Shown: piece after piece, positions 1 through 7,356 of the stretch | Layout: the number at the start of each line of letters is the position of its first letter | Position numbering within the stretch: position 1 is the first letter of the stretch | Assembly (NCBI GenBank): GCA_022768685.1 | Contig: JALEPQ010000117.1 | Span: forward strand, 1 to 34,871 | Direction of reading: 5' to 3' | Source: Spirochaetia bacterium | GTDB lineage: Bacteria; Spirochaetota; Spirochaetia; Treponematales; Treponemataceae | Length of the DNA stretch: 34,871 nt | Position numbers and translations under genes: made by a program | The notes under the pieces: model-generated | Database searches by the model: none | The model's input: the letters and a program-made list of their open reading frames with translations, nothing else | Told to the model about the DNA's origin: nothing

Positions 1-25
1 TCCGGTTTACAAAATTAAAGAACGT

Positions 26-156
26 TTAAATCAAACGCCGAAATGCCGTCGTTTGATTTAATTTAAAGTTTTTAGAAAAACTTTTTTATTTTCGTGTTCG
101 CTCAGGCGAACGAATTGCACATCCTCGGTTGTTGAAACAACCTGCGGTGTTCAATT
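26..156. repeat. Cluster of four consecutive hairpins in spacer
   Basis: The 193-base spacer at the window start holds four adjacent inverted repeats. The first is TTAAATCAAACG (26-37) with its exact complement at 50-61. The second is AAAGTTTTT (65-73) with 76-84, followed by a T run on the plus strand, so it could end plus-strand transcripts arriving from the left. The third is GTTCGC (96-101) with GCGAAC (106-111). The fourth is GGTTGT (127-132) with ACAACC (137-142), nested inside AATTG/CAATT. It lies downstream of the minus-strand gene ending at 194. Its G+C-rich stems contrast with the A+T-rich surroundings. It may be a dispersed repeat element, but only this copy is visible. Confidence 0.6.
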
Positions 157-193
157 TTAAGGAACTATTTATTTGCAGAAAGAATATTAAAAA

Positions 194-2260
194 TTACTTA
201 AGAGGAGAAAAATATCCCGTCTCATCTCTGCCACTTCTATTCAACAAATAAATTTCAGCTTCTACAGGTAAATATGTCAGTCCAAAATTTGCAGGTAAAG
301 TTGAAGTATATGACAGCTGATAAACACCTTGAGGTGCATTTATAATATTTTTTACAACCTCATTCAATCCCTCAGGTCTGAAAACATAGTAAAGTTCCCC
401 TGATGTATTATCAATTATATAAGAAAAACTTTCTGATGGAGCTGCATTGTTTAAAGTTACTCCACAAAAAATTATACTGTTATTATTCATGTATGCAGTC
501 AGTTCTGTAAGATTATATTTTTCAAATTTCAGCTGTTCACTGTCTGCACATCCAATAAAAATTACAGCTCTTTTTTTATTTGCGTTGATTAAATCATTTG
601 AAGCAAGACGTAATGCAAGATCAAAATTAACAGTTTCCGATAAAGGATTTTTAATAGCATTAAGACTGAAATTCTTAACTCTATCAGGATTTCCAACATA
701 TTCAGTTACAGGCATTAAAGAAGCACTAACAACTCTTAATACACCTTTGTCATTCATTGAGGCTACTATTTCTTTTACAGCATTTTCAATCTGTTCCTGA
801 TATAAAAGAGACTTTTTTGAACGGTCCAGAACTATAGTTATATCGGCTTCAGTATTATTAGATGCAGCTCCTAAAAATTTCAAGTTTGTTACAGGACGTT
901 TATTTTCTGTAATAAAAAAGTTTTCTTCCTGCAGTCCAACAACAGGCTGTCTATGTCTGTTTTCTGTTTTCAGCTCAATTGTAACTTCTGGAAATTTAGA
1001 AGCATCAATCTGTTCAATCTGAACAAAAAGCCCGCCTACAAGTTCCTGAACTTTAGACATTACATAAACTTCATTTGCCGTAAAATCAGTTACAATAAGA
1101 TTTCCGTTTACATCAGGTTCAGCTGTTGTTACCCTGGAAGGTGCATTTCCAGTTCTAACATATTCAAATAAAGCACCAGTTTCAGAATCAACAGATAGAA
1201 TTTTATTTTCATCACAAATTACAAGTGTATTATTCCAGATTTTTATAGATTCAGGTTTCTTAAAAGTTTTAGGTTCTACTAGTTCCCTTATAAAGTTACC
1301 AGAAAAATCAAATTCATAGATACAACCAATCTGATCATCAGCAACAAATATAAAATCTTTATATACACAAATACCTGTTGGACCTTTTAATCCTTTAAAA
1401 TTTCCCTGCTTACCACCAAAATTAAAAAGAGGATTTCCATCTTTATCAAAAACATCAATACGACGGTTTCCATAATCAGAAACATATATTCGTTCAAGAT
1501 TATCCTGAGCCAGGTAAAGAGGACCTACCATCTGACCATTTTTTCTACCTTTTTCACCAATGTATTTAATAAATTTACCTTTTTCAGAAAGGAGCGAAAG
1601 CCTATCTCCTGCATTTTCACTTACAAGAAGATTTCCATCTTTTAAGGAAATAACATCACAAGGCCGGTCAAAACCATTAACTGGTCCCGTAATTCTATTG
1701 ATTACCTTTCCATTTTGATTTATAAGCAGCAGTTCATTTGAATTGTAAGCCACAACCCACATTGTACCGTCAAGGTTAGTCTGTACAGAAACCGGCCCCG
1801 AATATATTAAATTCCCCTGAAAATCTCCAGGAAAAGCTCCTGATTCAGAAAGGCGCATAAGTTTTTCTGTAGAATCTCCTGTAACTCGTCTTTCCCGAAC
1901 AATTTCAATTTTATTTTCAAGTAAAAGTCCGCCGTATCCATTTTCCGAGGCAGACTGCCAGTATGACAAAGCAGAACCTTCCATACCAGACTTATAATAA
2001 GCTTTTCCCAACCAGTCTAAAATTAAAGTATCATTTGGAAGAAATGAAAGTGCCCTTTCAAACTGTAAAATAGATTCGTTATAAGCTCCCTTATAATATG
2101 CCTGTACTCCTCTACGAAATTCTTCAGAAGCAAATCCTTCAGAACTAGATCTGTTTCTATCATCATGAATTTTTAGCCCGGCATCACTAGTTGTATTCTG
2201 AGCAAAAACTAACGCGGAAAAAAATATTAGTGATATTACTGAAACTGATAATTTTTTCAT
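194..2260 (-). CDS. Secreted TPR / NHL-repeat / VWA-like protein
   Basis: A 688-residue protein with a signal peptide: Lys-Lys, then a hydrophobic stretch ending near FAQN, residues about 1-21. Residues about 45-105 look like tetratricopeptide repeats. Residues about 135-400 form several NHL/beta-propeller blades, recognisable by recurring patterns such as FDRPCDV, YVSDYGNRRIDVFD and GLKGPTGICVY. The C-terminal part (about 420-650) resembles a von Willebrand A-like fold. Its metal site is degenerate: DRSKKS where DxSxS is expected. It is the last gene of a four-gene minus-strand operon, 4 bases after the TPR gene, and probably acts in the periplasm as a protein-interaction scaffold. The exact function is unknown. 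Confidence 0.8.
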   Translation of the reverse strand: MKKLSVSVISLIFFSALVFAQNTTSDAGLKIHDDRNRSSSEGFASEEFRRGVQAYYKGAYNESILQFERALSFLPNDTLILDWLGKAYYKSGMEGSALSYWQSASENGYGGLLLENKIEIVRERRVTGDSTEKLMRLSESGAFPGDFQGNLIYSGPVSVQTNLDGTMWVVAYNSNELLLINQNGKVINRITGPVNGFDRPCDVISLKDGNLLVSENAGDRLSLLSEKGKFIKYIGEKGRKNGQMVGPLYLAQDNLERIYVSDYGNRRIDVFDKDGNPLFNFGGKQGNFKGLKGPTGICVYKDFIFVADDQIGCIYEFDFSGNFIRELVEPKTFKKPESIKIWNNTLVICDENKILSVDSETGALFEYVRTGNAPSRVTTAEPDVNGNLIVTDFTANEVYVMSKVQELVGGLFVQIEQIDASKFPEVTIELKTENRHRQPVVGLQEENFFITENKRPVTNLKFLGAASNNTEADITIVLDRSKKSLLYQEQIENAVKEIVASMNDKGVLRVVSASLMPVTEYVGNPDRVKNFSLNAIKNPLSETVNFDLALRLASNDLINANKKRAVIFIGCADSEQLKFEKYNLTELTAYMNNNSIIFCGVTLNNAAPSESFSYIIDNTSGELYYVFRPEGLNEVVKNIINAPQGVYQLSYTSTLPANFGLTYLPVEAEIYLLNRSGRDETGYFSPLK

Positions 2261-2264
2261 CAGA

Positions 2265-2942
2265 TTAACCTACTTTGTTTAAAGCCTTTATATGTTCCAG
2301 AATCTGAAGATTATTTGTATCAAGCTTTTCTGCTTGTTCCAGATACTGTTTTGCATCATCGTATAAGCCCAGCTTAAAATAAACCCATCCTAAAGAATCA
2401 AGACAGGCTGCCGACTTTGGAGAAGATTTTACCGCCTTTTTGCACAAAGATAAGGCTTTTGTTAAATCTTTATTTTCACAGGCAAGAACATAACCTAATC
2501 CATTAAGAGATGTAACATTTTCAGGATCTTCTTTTAATGATTTTTCATAGAATTCAAGACATTTTTGTGTATCTTTCTGTTCCCACGCAATAAAAGCAAT
2601 AGCAGCGTAAACAGAAGGAGTCATATATCCAGTTTCCAGCAATTTATTCAACTCAAATTCAGCAAGTCTTTTTCTACCGGAAATAGTATAAATAACGGCA
2701 AGAAGAAATCTGCATTGTAAAGAACGTTCCAATTGAGTTCCAGAAGTAACTACCTGCTCCAGAAAATTCAAGGCATCATCATATTGTTCAAGCCGTGTAT
2801 AACAAAGACCAAGGTAATAAGCTACTTCCATTTTATCAACTTCAGATTCTGGTGGAAGATCCAGAAAAAATTTCAATGCCTGAGAATATTTTTTATTTTT
2901 GTAAAGGAATATACCTTCATCTAACAGACCGCTTTCCTGCAT
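2265..2942 (-). CDS. TPR-repeat protein
   Basis: A soluble 225-residue protein made almost entirely of tetratricopeptide repeats. Characteristic segments include ALKFFLDLPPESEVDKMEVA, YYLGLCYTRLEQYDDALNFL and SLGWVYFKLGLYDDAKQYLE. No signal peptide is seen. I chose the ATG at 2942 because a GAGGTG ribosome binding site lies just upstream; an in-frame GTG three codons earlier is part of that site. It lies 24 bases after surE and 4 bases before the secreted TPR/NHL protein, which suggests co-expression. TPR proteins mediate protein-protein contacts; the partner cannot be told from the sequence. Confidence 0.8.
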   Translation of the reverse strand: MQESGLLDEGIFLYKNKKYSQALKFFLDLPPESEVDKMEVAYYLGLCYTRLEQYDDALNFLEQVVTSGTQLERSLQCRFLLAVIYTISGRKRLAEFELNKLLETGYMTPSVYAAIAFIAWEQKDTQKCLEFYEKSLKEDPENVTSLNGLGYVLACENKDLTKALSLCKKAVKSSPKSAACLDSLGWVYFKLGLYDDAKQYLEQAEKLDTNNLQILEHIKALNKVG

Positions 2943-2966
2943 TTTTCCCACCTCAATTTTTATATT

Positions 2967-3731
2967 TTACAGAGAAACACCATCCCCTTCAACCAGTATT
3001 CCAGAATCAGGATTAACTGAAACAAAAGATAAAGCTATATATCCTTCCTGCACAATACTAAAATCAGATTCACAATGATTTTCAACATCTTTAGAGGATC
3101 CTGGAATAAAAACAGAGTGAAGCTTTCCATCTTCTTCAACAATTTTTATTTTATCCCCATAAATTTTTCTACAGAGTTCTGAAGTTGTCTTTACACCTTT
3201 ATATGAATCTTGAGAAAGAGCGTTTACATTCAGAAAATAATCTTTACCAGCCGCCTTACATTTTTCTACAAGGGATTCAAGATTTTTCAGAACAAATTCT
3301 GCCATTGCATCAGTTTTAAAATCTCCCTTGCGAAAATCCTTATAATCAAAAAGATCTACACTAACAGCAATTGCAGGAACTCCAAGAAGAGCAGCCTGTC
3401 TTGCAGCAGCACAGGTTCCAGAATAAATAATATCCGTACCAAGATTTCCACCAAGATTAATTCCTGAAACTACACAATCAAATGAAACGTTAAAAAGATT
3501 ACTTTCTATTCCAACAAAAGCACAGTCTGCAGGATAACCTGAACATGTATAGTGATTTTCCTTTCGTTTTTCTAAAGAAAGAGATTTAAACATGGAAAGA
3601 TGGGAAGATACAGCACTTCTATTTCCATCAGGAGCAACTACATAAACATTATGTTTTTCTGACAGTTTTTTTATTAAATTCTGAATTCCCTCAGCATCAT
3701 ATCCGTCATCATTAGTAATTAAAACATTCAT
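2967..3731 (-). CDS. surE: 5'/3'-nucleotidase SurE
   Basis: 254 residues, the usual length for SurE. The family opening MNVLITNDDGYDAEGI carries the metal-binding Asp pair (D8, D9). The serine-rich metal-site segment SAVSSHLS (about 42-49) and the block SGINLGGNLGTDIIYSGT (about 89-106), with its conserved Asn and the glycine-rich turn, are intact, as is AAARQAALLGVPAIAVS. SurE is a divalent-metal-dependent phosphatase that acts on nucleoside monophosphates and, in some species, short polyphosphate; it is linked to stationary-phase survival. It sits 13 bases after the GHMP kinase and is probably translated from the same mRNA. Confidence 0.93.
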   Translation of the reverse strand: MNVLITNDDGYDAEGIQNLIKKLSEKHNVYVVAPDGNRSAVSSHLSMFKSLSLEKRKENHYTCSGYPADCAFVGIESNLFNVSFDCVVSGINLGGNLGTDIIYSGTCAAARQAALLGVPAIAVSVDLFDYKDFRKGDFKTDAMAEFVLKNLESLVEKCKAAGKDYFLNVNALSQDSYKGVKTTSELCRKIYGDKIKIVEEDGKLHSVFIPGSSKDVENHCESDFSIVQEGYIALSFVSVNPDSGILVEGDGVSL

Positions 3732-3744
3732 ACAAACAGAAATC

Positions 3745-4926
3745 CTACTCGTGAACTATAGAAACACCATCACTAGGTTCAACAATGTAAATATCTGGAT
3801 GAAAACCGAATATTTTTTCAAATTCATTAATCTTATCCCGGAATGTTTCAACATCACCTTCTCGCATGATTGCATACAAACAACGACCAAAACCTTTACC
3901 TGTAATTCGTCCACAAGTAACAGGATTACGGACATAATCTAATTTTGGTTCAAGTTCATTTACTCTTTTTAAAATCCAGTCAATTTCAGGACAGGAAATA
4001 TTATACATATCACGCATTGTCTCATGACTATGATTTACTGCCCTTGCAAACTTAAAGAAATCAGTTGATGCAAGTCCATCTCTAGCTTCAAGAACATCAT
4101 TATGTTCTCTGATTATAGACATTAATTTCCGATGAAGATCTTCACTTACCTGATCAAGCTGTTCATTTATATCTGTAATATCGTTTATATATCTCCAGCC
4201 ACCATAAATATTTGTTTTATGTTCACGTAAATCACCAAGAATCAATACATTCTGAGGTTCAAATAAAGAATCCTCTCTCCAGACAGAAACTCTTGGAACT
4301 TTTGTATCAACAAGTACGATTTTTTTATCTTCAAATGAATAGGGAATATAATCCCATGTATTTTTAAAATGATCTGTAATAAGAAGATTTCCTTTTTTAG
4401 AAAACATTGCTGAAAAATTATCTGCAATATAGTTATTCTGCTGTAAAAACAGACGGTTTCCTCTTTCCAAAACCTGCAGTAATTCCATATCAGAACAATT
4501 AAGATTAAAAAGATTTTTTATTGCTACTGATTCTGCAACCTTTATTGCAGTTGTGATGCCGAATCCTGCAGAAGGAAGAATCTCAGAATAAATGGTTATA
4601 TTCATTCCACCAATATCAAAACCACCTGAAGTAAAACCATATACAACAGATTTCAGTGCATTAGCCCATTTATCTTCTTTTTTGAATTTTAGGGATGTGA
4701 CAGTAGACCGCTTGCGCTCGTCAAGCTGATGAAAATAGATTTTTATAGTAGTATCTTTTCTTTTTGAAATAGCGATATAAACAGGCAGATTAACTGCCAT
4801 AGACAAAGTTTTGTCTTTAAAAAACCAGGAATGCTCACCTATAAGATGAAATCTACCTGGTGCTTTTGCAACAATCTCTGGCTTCTCCTCGTATTCCAAC
4901 TCGTGTGCATCATTTACTGCTTTCAT
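3745..4926 (-). CDS. GHMP kinase, galactokinase-like
   Basis: 393 residues, the length of a galactokinase. The N-terminal signature is PGRFHLIGEHSWF (about 23-35). It resembles the galactokinase motif GRxNLIGEHxDY, but has SWF where galactokinases have a TDY-like sequence that contacts the sugar. The phosphate-binding loop is LPSAGFGITTAIKVA, not the common GLSSSA form. Motif 3 is present as TGKGFGRCLYAI near residue 345. IADNF near residue 167 may carry the catalytic Asp. It is the first gene of the operon with surE and two TPR genes, divergent from lnt across 90 bases. A GGGGA sequence precedes the ATG. Fold and kinase class are fairly sure; galactose as substrate is not. Confidence 0.75.
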   Translation of the reverse strand: MKAVNDAHELEYEEKPEIVAKAPGRFHLIGEHSWFFKDKTLSMAVNLPVYIAISKRKDTTIKIYFHQLDERKRSTVTSLKFKKEDKWANALKSVVYGFTSGGFDIGGMNITIYSEILPSAGFGITTAIKVAESVAIKNLFNLNCSDMELLQVLERGNRLFLQQNNYIADNFSAMFSKKGNLLITDHFKNTWDYIPYSFEDKKIVLVDTKVPRVSVWREDSLFEPQNVLILGDLREHKTNIYGGWRYINDITDINEQLDQVSEDLHRKLMSIIREHNDVLEARDGLASTDFFKFARAVNHSHETMRDMYNISCPEIDWILKRVNELEPKLDYVRNPVTCGRITGKGFGRCLYAIMREGDVETFRDKINEFEKIFGFHPDIYIVEPSDGVSIVHE

Positions 4927-4978
4927 GGATTGGATTCCCCTATAACCTAAAATTTGTTGTAATTTATTTTTAGCATCA

Positions 4979-5007
4979 TTGATAAATTTACAATATATAT
5001 TTAAAAT
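4979..5007 (+). promoter_or_regulatory. Sigma-70-type promoter of lnt, possibly leaderless
   Basis: TTGATA (4979-4984), a 17-base spacer and TAAAAT (5002-5007). Only 9 bases separate the -10 box from the ATG at 5017, and there is no Shine-Dalgarno sequence. If this promoter is used, the mRNA would begin at or within a few bases of the start codon. Confidence 0.55.
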
Positions 5008-5016
5008 GATAATACA

Positions 5017-6768
5017 ATGAAATTGATTTTACAAGTTTTTTTATCTATTTTTTCAGCCCTCATACTGGCACTAGCTTTACCTAACGAAATTTATTTACTT
5101 GGAAGTCCATACTATACACTTTTTGCTTTAGTACCCTTTTATTATGCAATTTCAAAATGTACATCTTTTAAACGTTCTGCATTCCTGACTTTTCTTCTTA
5201 CAGGTTTCACTCATTTATTTTCAAGTTTCTGGCTTGCAAATTTTAAGGATTTTGCAGCATTAACTTTAGGAGCCTCTTCATTAGGCACTGCGGGAATAGG
5301 TTTTGGGATGGGTCTTCTTTTTTACCTGCCTTACTGTCTTAAAAAAAATAGTCTGTATGAAAACAGTCTTTCTCAAAAATTCTTAGACAGCCCTACATTC
5401 CGAATTATATATTTTTCAGCAGTTTATACTTGTTATGAATGGATTAAGTCTATCGGATTTTTAGGATATCCATGGGCAACACTTCCGGCAGCAATATTCA
5501 GGTGGCCAGTATTAATGCAGCTTGCGTCAATTACAGGAAGATATGGAATAACTTTCCTTCTTTGTCTTGTAAACGGCATTTTGGGAGAACTATATATACT
5601 TTACACAAACAATAATTATAAACAGGAAAAAAACAGAAACTTCAGTATAGCTGTAGTTTTTAGATTTACAGCTTGTTTATTTGCCTGTGCAATAGTATTT
5701 GGCTTATATGAATATAATAAAACTATAACACCTCAGAAAACACTTCAGACAGTTATTATCCAGCATAATTATGACAACTGGGATATGGGAAATGACAATG
5801 AAACTATTCTTGATCTGGAAGAACTGACTGAAGAACAGATAAAATTAATGAGAGAAGAAGAAGTCACCCCTCAACTTATTGTATGGAGTGAAGGAACTGT
5901 AAACAGACGATTTCCAAACGGAGAAAGCCATTACAAAAAATTTCCTGCAGAAAGACCTCTTTCTAAATTTATAAAAGAAATGAACACTCCTTTAGTAGCA
6001 GGAGGAGCTTTTACAAAAGATAAAGTCAATAAAATTTATTTTAATGCAGCAATCATGTATGATAAAAATGGTCAATACAGAGGTTATTACGGAAAAAATC
6101 ATCTTGTACCATTTGCAGAAGCTATTCCCGGTATGGAAATTCCTGCCATAAAGGATTTTATGTCTAAAGTAATAGGAATTTCCAGTGGATGGACACCTGG
6201 GGATCAATATGTATTCTTTGATATTCCCTGTACAGATTATCCTGCACGAAGATTACCTGCCACAAAGTACATAGATTTATCAGAATCTTATTCAACTCAA
6301 CTTGCCAAAGAAACAAAAACACCAACAGTAAGAATTGCTACGCCTATCTGCTATGATGATGCATTTCCAGACATAATGGGAAAACTCTGGAAATATGGAG
6401 CTGAATTATTTGTAAACCTTACAAACGATTCCTGGTCTCTGACAAAATCAGCTGAATATCAGCATTTTACAGTTGCAGCATACAGTGCCATAGAATACAG
6501 AACATCAATGATCCGTGCTACAAATTCAGGTTATTCTGTTGTATTAGACCCGCGGGGAAAAATCCTTACAGATTTACCTTTATTTGAACGAACAGGAACT
6601 TATTTTGAAGTGCCTGTATATCAGAGAACAACAACAATATACTCTCGTTTTGGAAACTGGTTACCTGAAATATTCATGATTCTCATAATTTGTTACGGAG
6701 TTTTTATTTACTGCAAACAGAACGATAAAAATTTTGTCAAGAAAAATAGTTTAAAAAAAATCTTATAA
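5017..6768 (+). CDS. lnt: Apolipoprotein N-acyltransferase
   Basis: 583 residues. The N-terminal half (about 1-235) contains multiple hydrophobic membrane segments, including YPWATLPAA typical of Lnt. The periplasmic C-terminal half is a nitrilase domain with a complete Glu-Lys-Cys triad: E292 in IVWSEGTV, K360 in YYGKNHLVPFAE and C445 in TPICYDDAF. A last membrane helix lies near 555-570. Lnt transfers the third acyl chain to the N-terminal cysteine of lipoproteins, a major surface class in treponemes. It is longer than usual (about 510), partly because of an insert of some 40 residues between the Lys and Cys (about 394-438). No ribosome binding site precedes the start. Confidence 0.93.
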   Translation: MKLILQVFLSIFSALILALALPNEIYLLGSPYYTLFALVPFYYAISKCTSFKRSAFLTFLLTGFTHLFSSFWLANFKDFAALTLGASSLGTAGIGFGMGLLFYLPYCLKKNSLYENSLSQKFLDSPTFRIIYFSAVYTCYEWIKSIGFLGYPWATLPAAIFRWPVLMQLASITGRYGITFLLCLVNGILGELYILYTNNNYKQEKNRNFSIAVVFRFTACLFACAIVFGLYEYNKTITPQKTLQTVIIQHNYDNWDMGNDNETILDLEELTEEQIKLMREEEVTPQLIVWSEGTVNRRFPNGESHYKKFPAERPLSKFIKEMNTPLVAGGAFTKDKVNKIYFNAAIMYDKNGQYRGYYGKNHLVPFAEAIPGMEIPAIKDFMSKVIGISSGWTPGDQYVFFDIPCTDYPARRLPATKYIDLSESYSTQLAKETKTPTVRIATPICYDDAFPDIMGKLWKYGAELFVNLTNDSWSLTKSAEYQHFTVAAYSAIEYRTSMIRATNSGYSVVLDPRGKILTDLPLFERTGTYFEVPVYQRTTTIYSRFGNWLPEIFMILIICYGVFIYCKQNDKNFVKKNSLKKIL

Positions 6769-6784
6769 ATTCTAGTTTTATCTC

Positions 6785-6847
6785 TTGAGTTCACTATATT
6801 TAGTGTAATAAAATACACTTATAAAAAAAATACACTATATTAATGAA
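6785..6847 (+). promoter_or_regulatory. nrd operon promoter with two NrdR boxes
   Basis: A promoter TTGAGT (6785-6790), 18-base spacer, TAAAAT (6809-6814) precedes nrdR. The spacer consists of an excellent NrdR box, TCACTATATTTAGTGT (6791-6806), matching acaCwAtATaTwGtgt. A second site, ACACTATATTAATGAA (6832-6847), has a perfect left half and a degenerate right half. It lies 41 bases downstream, about four helical turns, so both boxes face the same side of the DNA. This arrangement predicts repression of the whole nrdR-nrdD-nrdG operon by NrdR when ATP/dATP is bound. Confidence 0.8.
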
Positions 6848-6867
6848 AGTGAATTGAGGGGAAAGTT

Positions 6868-7356
6868 ATGCGATGCCCAAACTGTGGTAATCTGGAAGAT
6901 AAAGTTCTGGAATCCAGGACAATGATTAACGGAGAAAGCATCAGAAGAAGACGAGAATGTCTTGCCTGCGGCTACCGTTTTACCAGCTATGAAAGAATTG
7001 ATGAAAAACCTTTTATGGTCATTAAACGCGATGGAAGAAGACAGCCTTTTGACAGAAAAAAACTGGAAAAAGGTATTGAACGTGCTTTAGAAAAAAGACC
7101 ATTTTCAACTTCCATGGTAGAACAGATTTCCAACGATATAGAAGACGCTGCAATAAAACAGGGTCGTGAAACAAGAGAAATCTCCACAACGGATTTAGGA
7201 AATCTTGTTTTGGAAAAACTCAGTAAAATAGATAAAGTATCCTACATACGTTTTGCCTCAGTCTACAAACACTTTGAAAATCTTGATGAATTCATCACTG
7301 AAGTAAAAAACATAGAAAAAAAAAGTAAAAAATTAATTAATAAAGGTGATTTATAA
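6868..7356 (+). CDS. nrdR: Transcriptional repressor NrdR
   Basis: 162 residues, typical length. The N-terminal zinc ribbon has two Cys pairs, MRCPNC and CLAC, with the characteristic SRTMINGESIRRRREC stretch between them. Residues about 49-139 form an ATP-cone (KRDGRRQPFDRKKLEKGIER...), the nucleotide sensor. NrdR represses ribonucleotide reductase genes. A GAGGGG ribosome binding site precedes the start. The stop overlaps the nrdD start by one base (TAATG), so the two are translationally coupled. With NrdR boxes in its own promoter the operon is autoregulated. Confidence 0.96.
   Translation: MRCPNCGNLEDKVLESRTMINGESIRRRRECLACGYRFTSYERIDEKPFMVIKRDGRRQPFDRKKLEKGIERALEKRPFSTSMVEQISNDIEDAAIKQGRETREISTTDLGNLVLEKLSKIDKVSYIRFASVYKHFENLDEFITEVKNIEKKSKKLINKGDL

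Noticed and set aside
5065-5085. TGGCAC inside lnt as a sigma-54 promoter
   Set aside because: No TTGC at the required spacing follows, and it lies within a coding region.
6814-6829. A third NrdR box between the two reported boxes
   Set aside because: Only the left CAC half is present; the phase with box 1 and the right half are wrong.
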